A stretch of DNA of 64,000 bases, taken from an uncultured Bacillota bacterium (GTDB taxonomy: Bacteria; Bacillota; Clostridia; Christensenellales; QAND01). Below are positions 42,538 to 52,482 of the stretch, piece after piece. Position 1 is the first letter of the stretch; each line of letters begins with the position of its first letter. Made by a program: the position numbers and the translations under genes. The stretch lies in NCBI GenBank assembly GCA_905188085.1, contig CAJJKN010000001.1, forward strand, positions 62,001 through 126,000, read 5' to 3'. The notes beneath the pieces are model-generated. The model was not told where the DNA came from. It worked only from the letters and a program-made list of their open reading frames with translations, and did not search any database.

Positions 42538-43167
42538 TTATTCGGTGGCCATCCAGAATCCATGCCCCCATTCCGGCTGAAAAACGAGAACGAACGGTTT
42601 CTCTTTTTTGGCTTTGCCAATCAACGTTGTTTCCACAAAGCTGCCCTCGGGATAGAGGTTGCCGGCGTCGTCTTTGCCCAAAACGGGGCATTGGTAGATC
42701 AAAGTGCCATCCGGCTGCATAAAGGAAACGGACAGGGCGGAAAATTCCACCATGGCGTCGCTGTCTTGGCATTGGGTTAAATTGATATAAAAGCGAACCA
42801 AAACCAATTCTTCGTCTGCGACCAATTCTGGCAAAGCGGCGGTTCCTTCGGAAAGTGCGTCCTTGGCTTGTTGGCCGCGCAATGTGCCGGAAACCGAGAG
42901 ATCAAACACATAAGGCGCTTTATCAATCTGCCAGGCAATGCCGTTAAAGGTGCCCATCTGTTCATAGGGCAGGGGAGATTGCTGCGTGGCATAATCGTTA
43001 CGCACGGCGTTATCCGAAGAAGAAACCTCCGGAGGGTCGGTAGGGGCAAGGGTGGCGTCCGGGTCGTCCCCGTTTAACAGGGGAGGCTGATTCGTTTTGC
43101 CGCAGCCGGCAAAGAAAAAGCAAGCCAGACAGACACACAGAAAAACAGAAAAAGTTTTTTTTAACAA
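42538..43167 (-). CDS. Lipoprotein of the sensory hydrogenase operon
   Basis: 209 residues. A signal peptide (start KKTFSVFLCVCLACFFF) ends with the lipobox FFAGC, so the mature protein is attached outside. The next 45 residues are low-complexity (Pro, Asp, Thr, Ser), then a beta-rich domain of about 130 residues with EEDELVLVRFYINLTQ-like strands and no recognised family. TTG 43167 follows GGGTGA. It lies 29 bases after the phosphatase and shares the operon. Confidence 0.7.
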   Translation of the reverse strand: MLKKTFSVFLCVCLACFFFAGCGKTNQPPLLNGDDPDATLAPTDPPEVSSSDNAVRNDYATQQSPLPYEQMGTFNGIAWQIDKAPYVFDLSVSGTLRGQQAKDALSEGTAALPELVADEELVLVRFYINLTQCQDSDAMVEFSALSVSFMQPDGTLIYQCPVLGKDDAGNLYPEGSFVETTLIGKAKKEKPFVLVFQPEWGHGFWMATE

Positions 43168-43196
43168 TACAATCACCCAAGCAATCAAATTTTGTA

Positions 43197-44366
43197 TCAG
43201 CAATAGGTTATTTTTACGGTTTTGCCCATCTGTTCCAGGCACTGTTTTAATTCGTGCACCAACCCCATTTTGAAGGTGAAACCGATTTGCAAGCTGGGAT
43301 CCTGATGGGCGGGGTTTACGGCTTTGCCGACAAACAGATGAATATCCGTGGCGCTTTCAAACAACAAATGCGCAATCTTGGCGGCGGCATCCACTTCCTG
43401 CTCATGAACAGAGGGAAGCCAGCCGTCTTTACAGCAGCGCTGCGCCATTTCCAATACTTTGGAAACGGTGAGCACCCCTTCTGTAACCAGATCCACCCCG
43501 CGAAGCGAATAGGCGGGGGGAAGATCTGTCCGGTCCGGATCGATCGTGCTTTCCTCCAGCGGCTGACGAAGATAACGGCTGACCATTTTGGCCGTGCTGC
43601 CACCGCAGACAATGCGCTGCCCGGCTTTGGAGAAAAACAGGTTTAAAATGCGTTCATCATCTTCCGGATGTTCCGGCGGACCAAAGAGCAGATTGACCAC
43701 CTGTCTTGCGCGGATTTTATACACGGCCACGGTAACATCGTCATCGGTATGATCCATATATAACGACTGACAGGCATTTAATAGCCGGGTGGCCATTCGC
43801 TGCGGAGAAAGATCCGGCGTGTAAAAATCTTCGACGAAATCTATCACGTCTTCCAACGGCCAGCCATCCGTCAGTTTGCCCATGCCGGCATTGATCACGC
43901 CATCACTCATCAAGATCAGCATATCGCCGATTTGCAATTGAAACCGGCTTTCCAAAATTTCTTTATCGCCGATGGTGCGTTTGCTGATGGGGTAAGCCAC
44001 GGATTTGCCTTGGCGCAGCAAGATGGCGTTTGGATTGTCGTATTGCGCCAGATAAGCCATGGCTGTGGGGGTAACCTGAAGGAGGGTAAACGTGGCATAG
44101 GCCAATTTGCGCACGGAACAGACCGGCAGAGCCTGCGCGATGGTGTTTACGCTTTCTTCCATGGAAACGCCGCTGGCGGACAAAGTGGAAAGGATTTTTC
44201 CGGTGAGGGTGGAAAGGATGTTGGCTTTTACGCCGCTGCCCAGCCCATCGGATAAAACGATGGTGGTCAGCTCCTCCTGCTCTACGGTGGAGAGAAAATC
44301 GCCGCAGAGGTCTTCTCCGTATTTATTGGCGCTGGCTACGCCGCTTTCCAGCAAAAGATGTTTCAT
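43197..44366 (-). CDS. SpoIIE/PP2C-type serine phosphatase
   Basis: 389 residues. Two metal-binding Asp motifs are visible: TIVLSDGLGSGVKA (near 37) and LILMSDGVINAG (near 148); the domain spans residues 1-210. The C-terminal region (about 210-389) has no recognised domain. The start overlaps the hydrogenase stop by 4 bases. Association of sensory [FeFe]-hydrogenases with PP2C phosphatases is known in Clostridia, so it likely relays the hydrogenase signal by dephosphorylating a partner. Confidence 0.88.
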   Translation of the reverse strand: MKHLLLESGVASANKYGEDLCGDFLSTVEQEELTTIVLSDGLGSGVKANILSTLTGKILSTLSASGVSMEESVNTIAQALPVCSVRKLAYATFTLLQVTPTAMAYLAQYDNPNAILLRQGKSVAYPISKRTIGDKEILESRFQLQIGDMLILMSDGVINAGMGKLTDGWPLEDVIDFVEDFYTPDLSPQRMATRLLNACQSLYMDHTDDDVTVAVYKIRARQVVNLLFGPPEHPEDDERILNLFFSKAGQRIVCGGSTAKMVSRYLRQPLEESTIDPDRTDLPPAYSLRGVDLVTEGVLTVSKVLEMAQRCCKDGWLPSVHEQEVDAAAKIAHLLFESATDIHLFVGKAVNPAHQDPSLQIGFTFKMGLVHELKQCLEQMGKTVKITYC

Positions 44367-46063
44367 TGATCCAGATCCTCTTCCATCATGACGGCTTTTT
44401 TCAGTTCCAGCATGGCCACTTTGGTTTCCGCGGCGGTTTCACCCAAAAGGGAAGCCAATTCATGCACCACACGCATTTGCTTTTCAATAATGCGGTCTGT
44501 CATTTCCGCGGCGTTGATTTTGGCAGTACGCAGCTTTTCATGACTCAGTTCTTGTGCTGTGCGGTCGTTAAGAATGCAGATTACAAGATTGCTGTTTTTT
44601 TCATAGAGAAAGGTTTGGTCAAAGTATTTTTGATATTCCGGCAGGTAAACCCGTTTGCGGGTGATGCGTTCTCTGCCGGCAAACACGCTGACAAAATCAA
44701 ATTCATCCAACAGCGTGCTGATTGGCCGGCCCTGCATATCTTTGGGATCTATCACGCCAAACATGGCGCAGGCCGCGGGGTTGATCAGCTGGATGTTCAA
44801 ATTGATATCCACGGTGATCACGGCATTGGGAGAAGCGGTGATGACCTTATCGGCCACGGATTCGGCCCGCTCTCTCATATAGGGCAGACACATGGTGATG
44901 TCCGCTTTCCCAAAATAAATGGCAATGGCCTTATCCCGGCAGGTGGGGTATCCGCACGCGCTGCAATTGAGCTGATCTTCCGGGGATTTTTTGCCCATTT
45001 TCAAAAGAATTTGTTGAATTTCCTCTTCGGAGGGCAGCGAAGGATTGCCGTTCAAATCAACAAAATGTTTGGAAAGGCTGCCGGCAGGCTGCAAAGCAAA
45101 ATCCGAAGCGGGCTGCGTGCCGTTTGCGGCAATGCGCTCCACTTTCATTTGCCCTTCCAACAACACCGGCGCATGGTTGCCTGCCACGGGCCCTTGAATG
45201 CAGCTTCCTTTGCAAGCACTCATTTCCACAAAACAGCCGGATAAGCGGCCGGAAACGATTTCCTCCAACGCTGCCATACAGCCGTCCACCTCGTCTACGC
45301 TGACATATTGATAGGCCGCCTGCGGGGCCATGGTTTTCAAAATGCCGCCCGTGACGGGGAAAAAGCGCGACAGGCGGGGCGCATCGGGCTGCGCCTCGCA
45401 GCAGGCCGGATCCACCGAGGATTGGGAAAACCAATCGTTGAGTTCATCAAAGGTAAGCACAAAATCAATCAGACCGGGCTGACGTTGACATTCGTCCTTT
45501 TTTGCAATACAGGGACCGATAAACACCAACACCGCCTCGGGATAGGCAGCGCGCAGCACCTGCCCATGCGCCTGCATAGGAGATAACACCGGCGCCAGAT
45601 AGGGGATGGCCTGCGGATAGTGCTTTTCAATCAATTGCACAACCGTAGGACAGCAGGAGGAAATGATGGTTTTGTTCCAGTTCTTTTGCATGAGTGCTTC
45701 ATATTCGCTTTTTACCAAAAACGCGCCTTCCGCTGTTTCCCTGGCATCGGCAAAGCCCAGGGATAAAAGGGCCGATTGAAAACCGGCGAAATTTCGGACG
45801 GGATAGTGCGCGATAAACGAAGGGGCAATGCTGGCGACAACCTGTTTCCCCTGTTTTATCAGCGCTTGAACGGAGCGCACATCGGAGCGCACATGTTTGG
45901 CGTTTTGCGGACATACCTGGGTGCATTTTCCGCAATAGATACATTCACGCTCTATGATCTGTGCCTGATGGTCTTTCACCTCAATGGCTTTTACAGGACA
46001 ATTGCGTATACATTTATAACAGTTTTTACAATTGGCCTTTTTAAACTGCAAAACGCTTTCCAT
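44363..46063 (-). CDS. hydS: [FeFe]-hydrogenase, putative sensory type with PAS domain (HydS-like)
   Basis: 566 residues. Residues 12-22 and 41-51 hold two 4Fe-4S ferredoxin clusters. The H-cluster motifs are SSCCPTV (135-141), GPCIAKKDE (183-191) and EMSACKGSCIQGP (280-292); usual catalytic enzymes have TSCCP and MPCxxK. Residues 367-392 bear a further CSACGYPTC Fe-S motif, then a PAS domain (about 410-500) and a helical end. This architecture matches group C sensory hydrogenases. ATG 46063 follows GGGGGG. The second-shell Cys next to L1 is kept (CC). Confidence 0.9.
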   Translation of the reverse strand: MESVLQFKKANCKNCYKCIRNCPVKAIEVKDHQAQIIERECIYCGKCTQVCPQNAKHVRSDVRSVQALIKQGKQVVASIAPSFIAHYPVRNFAGFQSALLSLGFADARETAEGAFLVKSEYEALMQKNWNKTIISSCCPTVVQLIEKHYPQAIPYLAPVLSPMQAHGQVLRAAYPEAVLVFIGPCIAKKDECQRQPGLIDFVLTFDELNDWFSQSSVDPACCEAQPDAPRLSRFFPVTGGILKTMAPQAAYQYVSVDEVDGCMAALEEIVSGRLSGCFVEMSACKGSCIQGPVAGNHAPVLLEGQMKVERIAANGTQPASDFALQPAGSLSKHFVDLNGNPSLPSEEEIQQILLKMGKKSPEDQLNCSACGYPTCRDKAIAIYFGKADITMCLPYMRERAESVADKVITASPNAVITVDINLNIQLINPAACAMFGVIDPKDMQGRPISTLLDEFDFVSVFAGRERITRKRVYLPEYQKYFDQTFLYEKNSNLVICILNDRTAQELSHEKLRTAKINAAEMTDRIIEKQMRVVHELASLLGETAAETKVAMLELKKAVMMEEDLDQ

Positions 46064-46237
46064 TTTCGGCCCCCCAAATTCCTCTGTTTGCATGAATTTA
46101 TTTAAAATTATTATACAGGCTTTCAAAAATTACGACAACCGAAACACCGAATAAAGCAGAGGAAGAAATGGTTTACAAACGGTTGTTCCGTTGTTATGCT
46201 TAAAAAAGGGAATCGAATAAAAGGAGGGGGCAGGGGC

Positions 46238-47848
46238 ATGGATTGGATTGTGTATAATGCAAAGATTGCCACCATGGATGAAAAACAGCCGTTTGCAGCG
46301 GCGATGGCCATAGAAAACGGAAAAATTGCGGCCTTGGGAGAGGACGAACAGATCTTGGCAAAGAAAACCGAGCAAACAAAACTGACCGATGCAAAGGGCG
46401 GCTTTGTTTACCCGGGGTTTGGCGATAGCCATATGCATGTTTTAAACTACGGAGAAACACTGACGCAGGCGGATCTGTCGGCGTTGGATTCCATAGAAGC
46501 GATGATAGACAGGGTGAAAACCTTCATACGGGAAAAGAACATCCCGGCCGGCACGATGATATACAGCAGCGGCTGGAACCAGGATCTGTTTTGCGAAGGG
46601 CGCATGCCTACGCGATATGATCTGGATCACATTTCAACCGATCATCCTGTGGTGCTAAGCAGAATCTGCGGCCATTGCACGGTGGTAAACAGCAAGGCGT
46701 TGGAAGTGTTTGGCATTACGGCGGATACGCCGCAGCCCTTTGGCGGCATGTTTGAAATAGAAAACGGGCAGCCGAACGGGATTTTTCATGAAACGGCGCA
46801 GCATTTGGTGCGCGAACAGCGGACGACAACGGTGCCGATGGCAAAGCAGATGATCAAAGCGGCGCTGGATAAGGCGGCGGCTCAGGGGCTTGTGGCTATC
46901 CACAGCGATGATTTTGCCAGCATTCCGGGCTTTGGGGCCGAAAATGTGATGCAGGCGTATAAAGAATTGGAACAGGAAGGCAGATTGCCGGTACGGATTT
47001 TTCAGCAGTGCCGGTTTTCTGCGGCAGAGGAATTCAAGGCGTTTTTGGAAAAGGGATATCGATATCAACAGGGCAGCGACAGGTATTGCTTAGGCCCGGT
47101 AAAAATCATTGCAGACGGCTCTTTGGGCGCGCGGACGGCCTGGCTGAATGAGCCGTACAGCGACGAAAAGAACACATGCGGCGTATCGGCGATTGAAAAA
47201 GACGAGATGCAAAAGATTATCTCTTTGGCGCAGGAAAACGATTGGCCGGTGGCGGTACACGCCATTGGCGACAGGGCGATGGATATGGTGTTTGATTGCC
47301 TGAAAACGGCGCAGGATGCCATGCAAAAAGCGCTAAAGCACGGCATCGTGCATTGCCAGATTACAAACAGCAGCCAGCTTTCCCGCTTTGCAGAGCGAGG
47401 GGTAACGGCGTATATCCAGCCCATTTTCCTGGAATATGACCTGCATATTGCAGCAGACCGCGTAGGACAGCGGGTAAATACCAGCTATGCTTGGAAAACG
47501 CTGGCAGAAAGCGATGCGCTGGTGGTCAGTGGCTCGGATTGCCCGGTGGAACCGCTGGACGCGCTGAAAAACCTGTATTGTGCTGTGGCAAGGCAGGATT
47601 TTGCAGGGGAGCCGGAAGGGGGCTGGCGCCCGGAAGAAAAATTGACCATGCAGCAGGCGCTGACCTTATGCACAGAAAACCTGGCCATCTTGGAGGATAA
47701 ACAGCAAACCCGCGGCACGCTGTCCACCGGAAAACAGGCGGATTTTGTGATGGTGGATCATGATCTTTTGTCTGTTTCGCCTAAAGAACTGCTGAATACC
47801 AACGTATGCATGACGGCGGTGCAGGGAGAAATTACCTACCGGGCATAA
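46238..47848 (+). CDS. Amidohydrolase family protein (YtcJ-like)
   Basis: 536 residues. The N-terminal composite domain starts MDWIVYNAKIATMD; the metal motif is PGFGDSHMHV, and the later VHAIGDRAMD, GIVHCQ and SGSDCPVEPL carry the remaining His and Asp. The insertion and length fit YtcJ-type metal-dependent hydrolases of unknown substrate. AAAGGAGGGGG precedes ATG 46238. Divergent from the hydrogenase operon. Confidence 0.9.
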   Translation: MDWIVYNAKIATMDEKQPFAAAMAIENGKIAALGEDEQILAKKTEQTKLTDAKGGFVYPGFGDSHMHVLNYGETLTQADLSALDSIEAMIDRVKTFIREKNIPAGTMIYSSGWNQDLFCEGRMPTRYDLDHISTDHPVVLSRICGHCTVVNSKALEVFGITADTPQPFGGMFEIENGQPNGIFHETAQHLVREQRTTTVPMAKQMIKAALDKAAAQGLVAIHSDDFASIPGFGAENVMQAYKELEQEGRLPVRIFQQCRFSAAEEFKAFLEKGYRYQQGSDRYCLGPVKIIADGSLGARTAWLNEPYSDEKNTCGVSAIEKDEMQKIISLAQENDWPVAVHAIGDRAMDMVFDCLKTAQDAMQKALKHGIVHCQITNSSQLSRFAERGVTAYIQPIFLEYDLHIAADRVGQRVNTSYAWKTLAESDALVVSGSDCPVEPLDALKNLYCAVARQDFAGEPEGGWRPEEKLTMQQALTLCTENLAILEDKQQTRGTLSTGKQADFVMVDHDLLSVSPKELLNTNVCMTAVQGEITYRA

Positions 47849-47926
47849 GATGCGGTTGTATTTTGCCGGCCGATATGCGAAACTTCTTTTGTTCACGCGG
47901 AGGGCAAATCATTCATAAGAAATGAT

Positions 47927-47979
47927 AAGCCGGATAAGGTGATGGGCTGAGATGCCCATTGGTTTATCCGGCTTTTTTA
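47927..47979 (+). terminator. Long terminator after the YtcJ-like gene
   Basis: AAGCCGGATAA (47927-47937) pairs with TTATCCGGCTT (47964-47974) and an inner GGGC/GCCC stem, followed by T6. Confidence 0.88.
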
Positions 47980-47998
47980 TATGGAAAGGGGAAAAAGG

Positions 47999-49331
47999 AT
48001 GGACCTGTTACGCGGAAATATCAAAACCATTTATTTTAAGTATTTGGCAGTGCGCTGATCAGCTCGATTTACAGCCTGGTGGATATGGCGGTGGTGGGGC
48101 AATATCAAGGCCCTGTCGGAACGGCGGCGCTGGCCGTAGTGGCGCCCATCTGGAATATCATATATAGCTTAGGGCTGTTGGCCGGTATTGGCGGCTCTGT
48201 ATTGTTTAGCAATTTGAGGGGCAGGGCCGATAAAAACGGCGCGGATGAAAACGAGTATTTCACGGCTTCTTTGCTGTTGGCTGTGTTGTTTGCCGTTGGC
48301 AGCTGGCTGGCGGTGTTTTTTTTGGATAGGCCCATGCTGCTTTTGTTTGGCGCGGACCAAGCACTGCTGCCTTTGGCGCAGGCGTATTTGCAGCCGATTA
48401 AATTTGCAGTGCCGCTGTTTGTATTTAACCAGATGCTGTCGTCGTTTTTAAGAAACGACAATCATCCGGGGCTGGCCACGGCGGCGGTGTTGTGCGGCGG
48501 CGTATTTAACATTATAGGAGACTATCTGTTTGTCTTTACATTCGACATGGGCATTTATGGCGCAGGCCTGGCCACGGCGCTGGGCGCATTGATCAATTTT
48601 TTTGTGACCATCAGCCATTTTTCTCCAAGAAAAACACGCTGCGCCTGGTGCGCCCCAAAGCGCTGTTTGCCAAAAGCAGGGAGATTACGGTAACGGGCTT
48701 TTCCACTTTTTTCATAGACATTGCGATGGGAATTTTAACCATGCTGTTTAACAGGCAGATTATGAGATATGCCGGGACAGACGCGCTGGCGGTATACGGA
48801 ATTATCGTAAACGTAAGCACGATTGTGCAGTGCTGCGGATACAGCGTGGGGCAGGCGGCCCAGCCGTTGCTTTCCATCAATTTTGGCGCAAACAACGGGG
48901 ACAGAATCAAACAAACGTTAAAATATGCGTTGCAGGCAACGGCCTTTTTCAGCATTGTTTGGACGGCGCTGACCCTTTTGCTGCCCAAAGCGTTTGTGTA
49001 TATCTTCATGGCGCCGACGCCCGGCGTACTTGCCATTACGCCCCGTATTATGAGAAGCTATGGGATCTCCTTTTTGCTGCTGCCTTTGAATGTTTTCTCC
49101 ACCTATTATTTCCAATCGTTGATTCGGCCAGGGGCTTCCATGCTGGTATCAATGCTGCGCGGGATGATTATCAGCGGAGGGCTGATCTATCTTTTGCCGG
49201 CAGTGGCAGGGGCAGATGCGCTATGGTTTACCATGCCGATTACAGAACTGATCGTAGCGGTGTTGGTGGTGTGGTTGATGAGAGAATATACCAAACAGCT
49301 GCCGGGACAATCAAAAAGCGCGATGGCATAA
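47999..49331 (+). pseudogene. MATE family efflux transporter gene with two frameshifts
   Basis: MATE residues are spread over three frames. The N-terminus MDLLRGNIKTIYFKYLA starts at 47999 (behind AAAGGGG); at 48041-48045 reading must shift into the frame of SALISSIYSLVDMAVVGQYQ; at 48618-48622, a run of five T, it shifts again to SKKNTLRLVRPKALFAK, and the last frame runs to 49331. One extra T in the run would restore the second junction. As written the gene cannot make a full MATE protein of about 450 residues. Confidence 0.85.
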
Positions 49332-49335
49332 AAAG

Positions 49336-49366
49336 AAAAGCGACGCGATTTTGCGCCGCTTTTTTA
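49336..49366. terminator. Bidirectional terminator between MATE gene and azlD
   Basis: AAAGCG and CGCTTT bracket a stem with one mismatch, with A/T runs on both sides. Confidence 0.82.
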
Positions 49367-49372
49367 TTGGAA

Positions 49373-49690
49373 TTATAGAAGAGGGAAGACCTGTTCGATG
49401 AGGAAAACAACAACCGTAGAGGCAATGGCCACGGGCATGAGGTTGAAATTAAAATAGGACATGACCAGCGCTACCAAAGTGCCGCCCAGGGCAGAAACCA
49501 GGCCGCCCGTGGACGTAAACACGGCCGGGAACACCATGGCGGCCAGGATGGCGTAGGGCATATACAAAAGGAAAGACTGCACAAACCGATTCTCTATGCG
49601 CTTGCGAAACAAGACCAGCGGCAACACCCGCGGCAGATAGGTGGCAAGGGCAGTTAAGGCCACAGCACAGCATAAATAGGAAACGCTCAA
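49373..49690 (-). CDS. azlD: AzlD, branched-chain amino acid export subunit
   Basis: 105 residues, about four helices. ATYLPRVLPLVLFRKR and FVQSFLLYMPYAILAAMVFP are AzlD signatures. With AzlC it exports branched-chain amino acids. TTG 49690 follows AGGAGG at good spacing and overlaps the azlC stop by 4 bases. Confidence 0.92.
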   Translation of the reverse strand: MSVSYLCCAVALTALATYLPRVLPLVLFRKRIENRFVQSFLLYMPYAILAAMVFPAVFTSTGGLVSALGGTLVALVMSYFNFNLMPVAIASTVVVFLIEQVFPLL

Positions 49691-50403
49691 TTTTGCACCT
49701 CCTCTTCGGATAAGGGAAACCATTTGGCCCCTACGGCGGCGGCAATCAACCCACAGAGGATGATAACCCATCCGCTGCTGAGCTGGCGCAAGCCGGGCAA
49801 ATAGTGCATCAGGCTGCTTAAAACGATGGAAAGCAGCACAACGCAGCAAACGCGCTTGGATTTACGGCTTGGAGGCACAAGAATGGCGATAAACATGGCG
49901 TATAGGGTGATGCCTAAAGCCACGCGAATGGATTCCGGCATGGCGTTGCTGACAAAAGCGCCGAGCACGGTGCCGCCTACCCAGCCCAAATAGGGCGTGA
50001 GGATCAGCCCCATCAGATAGGGAAAAGAGAGCGTGCCGGTTTGCTGCATGGAAACGGCGAATATTTCATCGGTGTTGCCAAAGGCGATCATGCAGCGTTT
50101 GCCAAGGGAAAGATCCGGGGCAATCCGCTGAGACCAGGACAACGACATGAGAAAATAGCGCAGGTTGATGATGAGTATGGTAAAGACAATTTCCATCAAC
50201 GAAGCATGGGCAGCCATAAGCTCCATGCCAGCAAACTGGCCGGTGCCGGTATAGTTGGTAAGCGAAATGGAAATAGGGACCCAAAAGGGAAGCCCGTTTT
50301 TAACGGAGATCATGCCAAAGGCAAAGGAAACGGACAGATAGCCAAGGGCAATGGGCAACCCGTCTTTCATACCTTTGGAAAAGCGAGAACCGGAAAACGG
50401 CAT
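49687..50403 (-). CDS. azlC: AzlC, branched-chain amino acid exporter
   Basis: 238 residues with about five to seven helices. GLPIALGYLSVSFAFGM and NYTGTGQFAGMELMAA, and FGNTDEIFAV are AzlC family segments. ATG 50403 follows AAAAGGAGG. The operon has a strong promoter at 50504-50532 and a short hairpin (GCCCC/GGGGC, 50436-50448) in its leader. Confidence 0.94.
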   Translation of the reverse strand: MPFSGSRFSKGMKDGLPIALGYLSVSFAFGMISVKNGLPFWVPISISLTNYTGTGQFAGMELMAAHASLMEIVFTILIINLRYFLMSLSWSQRIAPDLSLGKRCMIAFGNTDEIFAVSMQQTGTLSFPYLMGLILTPYLGWVGGTVLGAFVSNAMPESIRVALGITLYAMFIAILVPPSRKSKRVCCVVLLSIVLSSLMHYLPGLRQLSSGWVIILCGLIAAAVGAKWFPLSEEEVQN

Positions 50404-50435
50404 GAAACATCCTCCTTTTAACCTACATAAGAAAA

Positions 50436-50532
50436 GCCCCGGCGGGGCAATCCGTGGAAATGCAGCGATTGAATCAAATTGTGTTTGTTAGACAACGGAA
50501 AGTATCGTAGCATTGACAAATACAGTTGTCAA
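50436..50532 (-). promoter_or_regulatory. azlC promoter, inverted-repeat operator and leader hairpin
   Basis: On the minus strand TTGACA (50527-50532) and TACGAT (50504-50509) have a 17-base spacer. A perfect 7-bp inverted repeat, TTGACAA-N6-TTGTCAA (50513-50532), overlaps the -35 and could bind a repressor. In the leader GCCCC-GCC-GGGGC at 50436-50448 is followed by TTTTCTT. Confidence 0.65.
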
Positions 50533-50647
50533 GAACGGGAAAAACAGAACAACGGCGCTTTAAAAGGATTTTATCCAATAAGGGAAAGATTTGCCAGAAA
50601 GGGGTAAAAGAAAAGATTTTTGAAAGCAAAATGAATGCGCTGTAAAT

Positions 50648-50682
50648 AAAAAACCCTCCCGTTATCTCACGGGAGGGTTTTT
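50648..50682 (-). terminator. Terminator of the surface protein gene
   Basis: ACCCTCCCG and CGGGAGGGT form the stem, followed by T6 on the minus strand. Confidence 0.92.
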
Positions 50683-50691
50683 GTTGGTTGC

Positions 50692-52163
50692 TTATTTATT
50701 TACGGCTTTCTTCTTGCTGTAAACTTTCGTAGCAGTTACGCCGGCAGCGCCTGCAAGGAGCAATGCTGCCCAGAGGAACAGATTACTGTTGTCGCCGGTT
50801 TTCGGCGTATTGGAATCTGTCGTGGTGGTCGTTTTGTCCGTATTATCGGTGTTATCCGTGGACGGGTTGGACGGATTTGCCGGATCTTTGTCATCTCCGC
50901 CGGGATTTACCGGATCCGTGCCCTTGGCAACTACCGTCACTTTGATGGTTTTGGTGGTGGTAGCCTGCTTGCTGTCCGTTACTTCGTAGGTGACATCATA
51001 AACGCCGGGTTTGGAAGTGTCCACATCGTTTTTAACGATGATGATTTTATCGGTCAAATCGACGTCTTCTTTATCCGTTGCGGTAACGCCTTCGCGCGGA
51101 TCAAACTTATCGCCCACGTTCAGGGTGCGGTCAGTAGCGTTGATGACGGGAGGTTCATTGTCCGGTTCCGGGGTGGCGGTAAACGTCCAGGTGCCGGTGA
51201 AGGTTACGGTAGACGTAACGTTGGAATAGACTTCCGGCGTCCAGCCGTTAAACGTCCATACGCCGTCGCTTACAGCTACTTCCGTTTTGGACAGGGCCGG
51301 CGCGGAAACAGAAGAGCCGGCGGGCACGGTTGTGCTTGCGGGCAGAAGAGCATTTACTTCTTCCGGCAGGGTTTTATCGGCCGTGCCGCTTACAAAGCGA
51401 TAGATTACGTTGCAATCAACCGGAACAACCGTTTTTTCTTTCCAAACGGCATAGAGGGTTTTGCTTACAGAACCGCCGTTATAACCGGAAACGGTCTGGG
51501 AAACCAAGCAGGAGCCGCCCGGCTGTCTCGTTGCGGACGTTGCGTTTTTGGTGTCTGCCCAACCCAAGAAATCATAGCCTTCGCGGGTCGGTACGGTGTT
51601 GGGAATGGTGAAGCTATAGCTCTTTTCGTATTTGCTGTTCGAGCTATGGGTAAGCGTTGCGGGCGCGCCGGAGCCGCCGTTGGCATCGAACTTAAGTTCG
51701 AAATACCACAGATAAGAACCAGAATCTTCACCGCTGCCGCCGGAAGCTTTGCCGAGGTTATAATAATAGAAAGAGTTTTTTCCATTTCCCAATAAAGCGG
51801 AGCTGCCGGGTGTTTTGTGTGCGGCGCCCGCGGTGGCTGCGATTACGTAGGTCTGAGGATTGTACTGCATTTTTACACCTTCCCAGATTTCTTCGGGAAG
51901 CGGAATGCGGAAGCTATCCAAGCTTACGTTGTATTTTCCAAGATCGACGGTAATATCGGTACCGCTGATTTTGGTAACCGGATAACCGTTGATCTTATCC
52001 CCAACGGACACTTTTCGCCGGTAGGCGTTGTGCCTGTGGAGGCGTGCAAAACGACAGTGCTGTTAGAAGCAGCAAGCGCCGTTTGCGGGGCCATGCCGAT
52101 GCCAAGCCCTAATACCATTGCAAAGGAAAAGAACAATGATATCAGTCTCTTTTTGAGTTTCAT
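50692..52163 (-). pseudogene. Cell-wall-anchored repeat protein gene with one frameshift
   Basis: The signal peptide (MKLKKRLISLFFSFAMVLGL, cleavage after ALA) begins at 52163 behind GGAGG, in one frame. At 52012-52015, a run of four A on the coding strand, the frame changes: GTTPTGEK must join VSVGDKINGY, which needs one more A. The rest then reads to 50692: an InlB-type B-repeat (about 210-290), a SHIRT-like domain, a DUF5011/Ig-like domain, a Pro/Thr linker, and the sorting signal TPKTGDNSNLFLWAALLLAG with a basic tail. Expected length about 490 residues. Confidence 0.8.
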
Positions 52164-52482
52164 TTTAACAACCTCCATTTATAAAATATTGAATGATAAA
52201 AAGACGACCAAAAACAAAAGCAAACTGTTCATGAGAATACCGCTGTTTTGAATAACAAATTCACAGGATTCGCCTGCTTTTATTATGCCAAATATGTTTT
52301 AGCACATTCTAGGATGTATTGCAATAAGAACCGGGTCGTTTTATGGCAAAAATATGGTAAAAAACTGTTTTTGTTGCACTTAAATGCCCATAGAAAAATT
52401 TTCCGTAAAAAAGCCGAGGCAAATTATGAAAAACAGTGCAGTTTTTTTGAACTGCACTGTTTGATACATGAGAATAAATTGA
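52164..52482. other. Intergenic region, surface gene promoter and hydrolase terminator
   Basis: No gene. A perfect 12-bp hairpin (AACAGTGCAGTT/AACTGCACTGTT, 52432-52461) terminates the alpha/beta hydrolase on the minus strand. A promoter for the surface gene is likely at 52296-52324 (minus strand TTGCAA, 17 bases, TAAAAC). Confidence 0.65.

Noticed and set aside
47940..47960. GGGCTGAGATGCCC stretch resembling the CTGAGA element of a TPP riboswitch
   Set aside because: It is the inner part of a symmetric terminator hairpin; the other THI segments (ACC..GAACCTG, GGATCATGCC) are missing.
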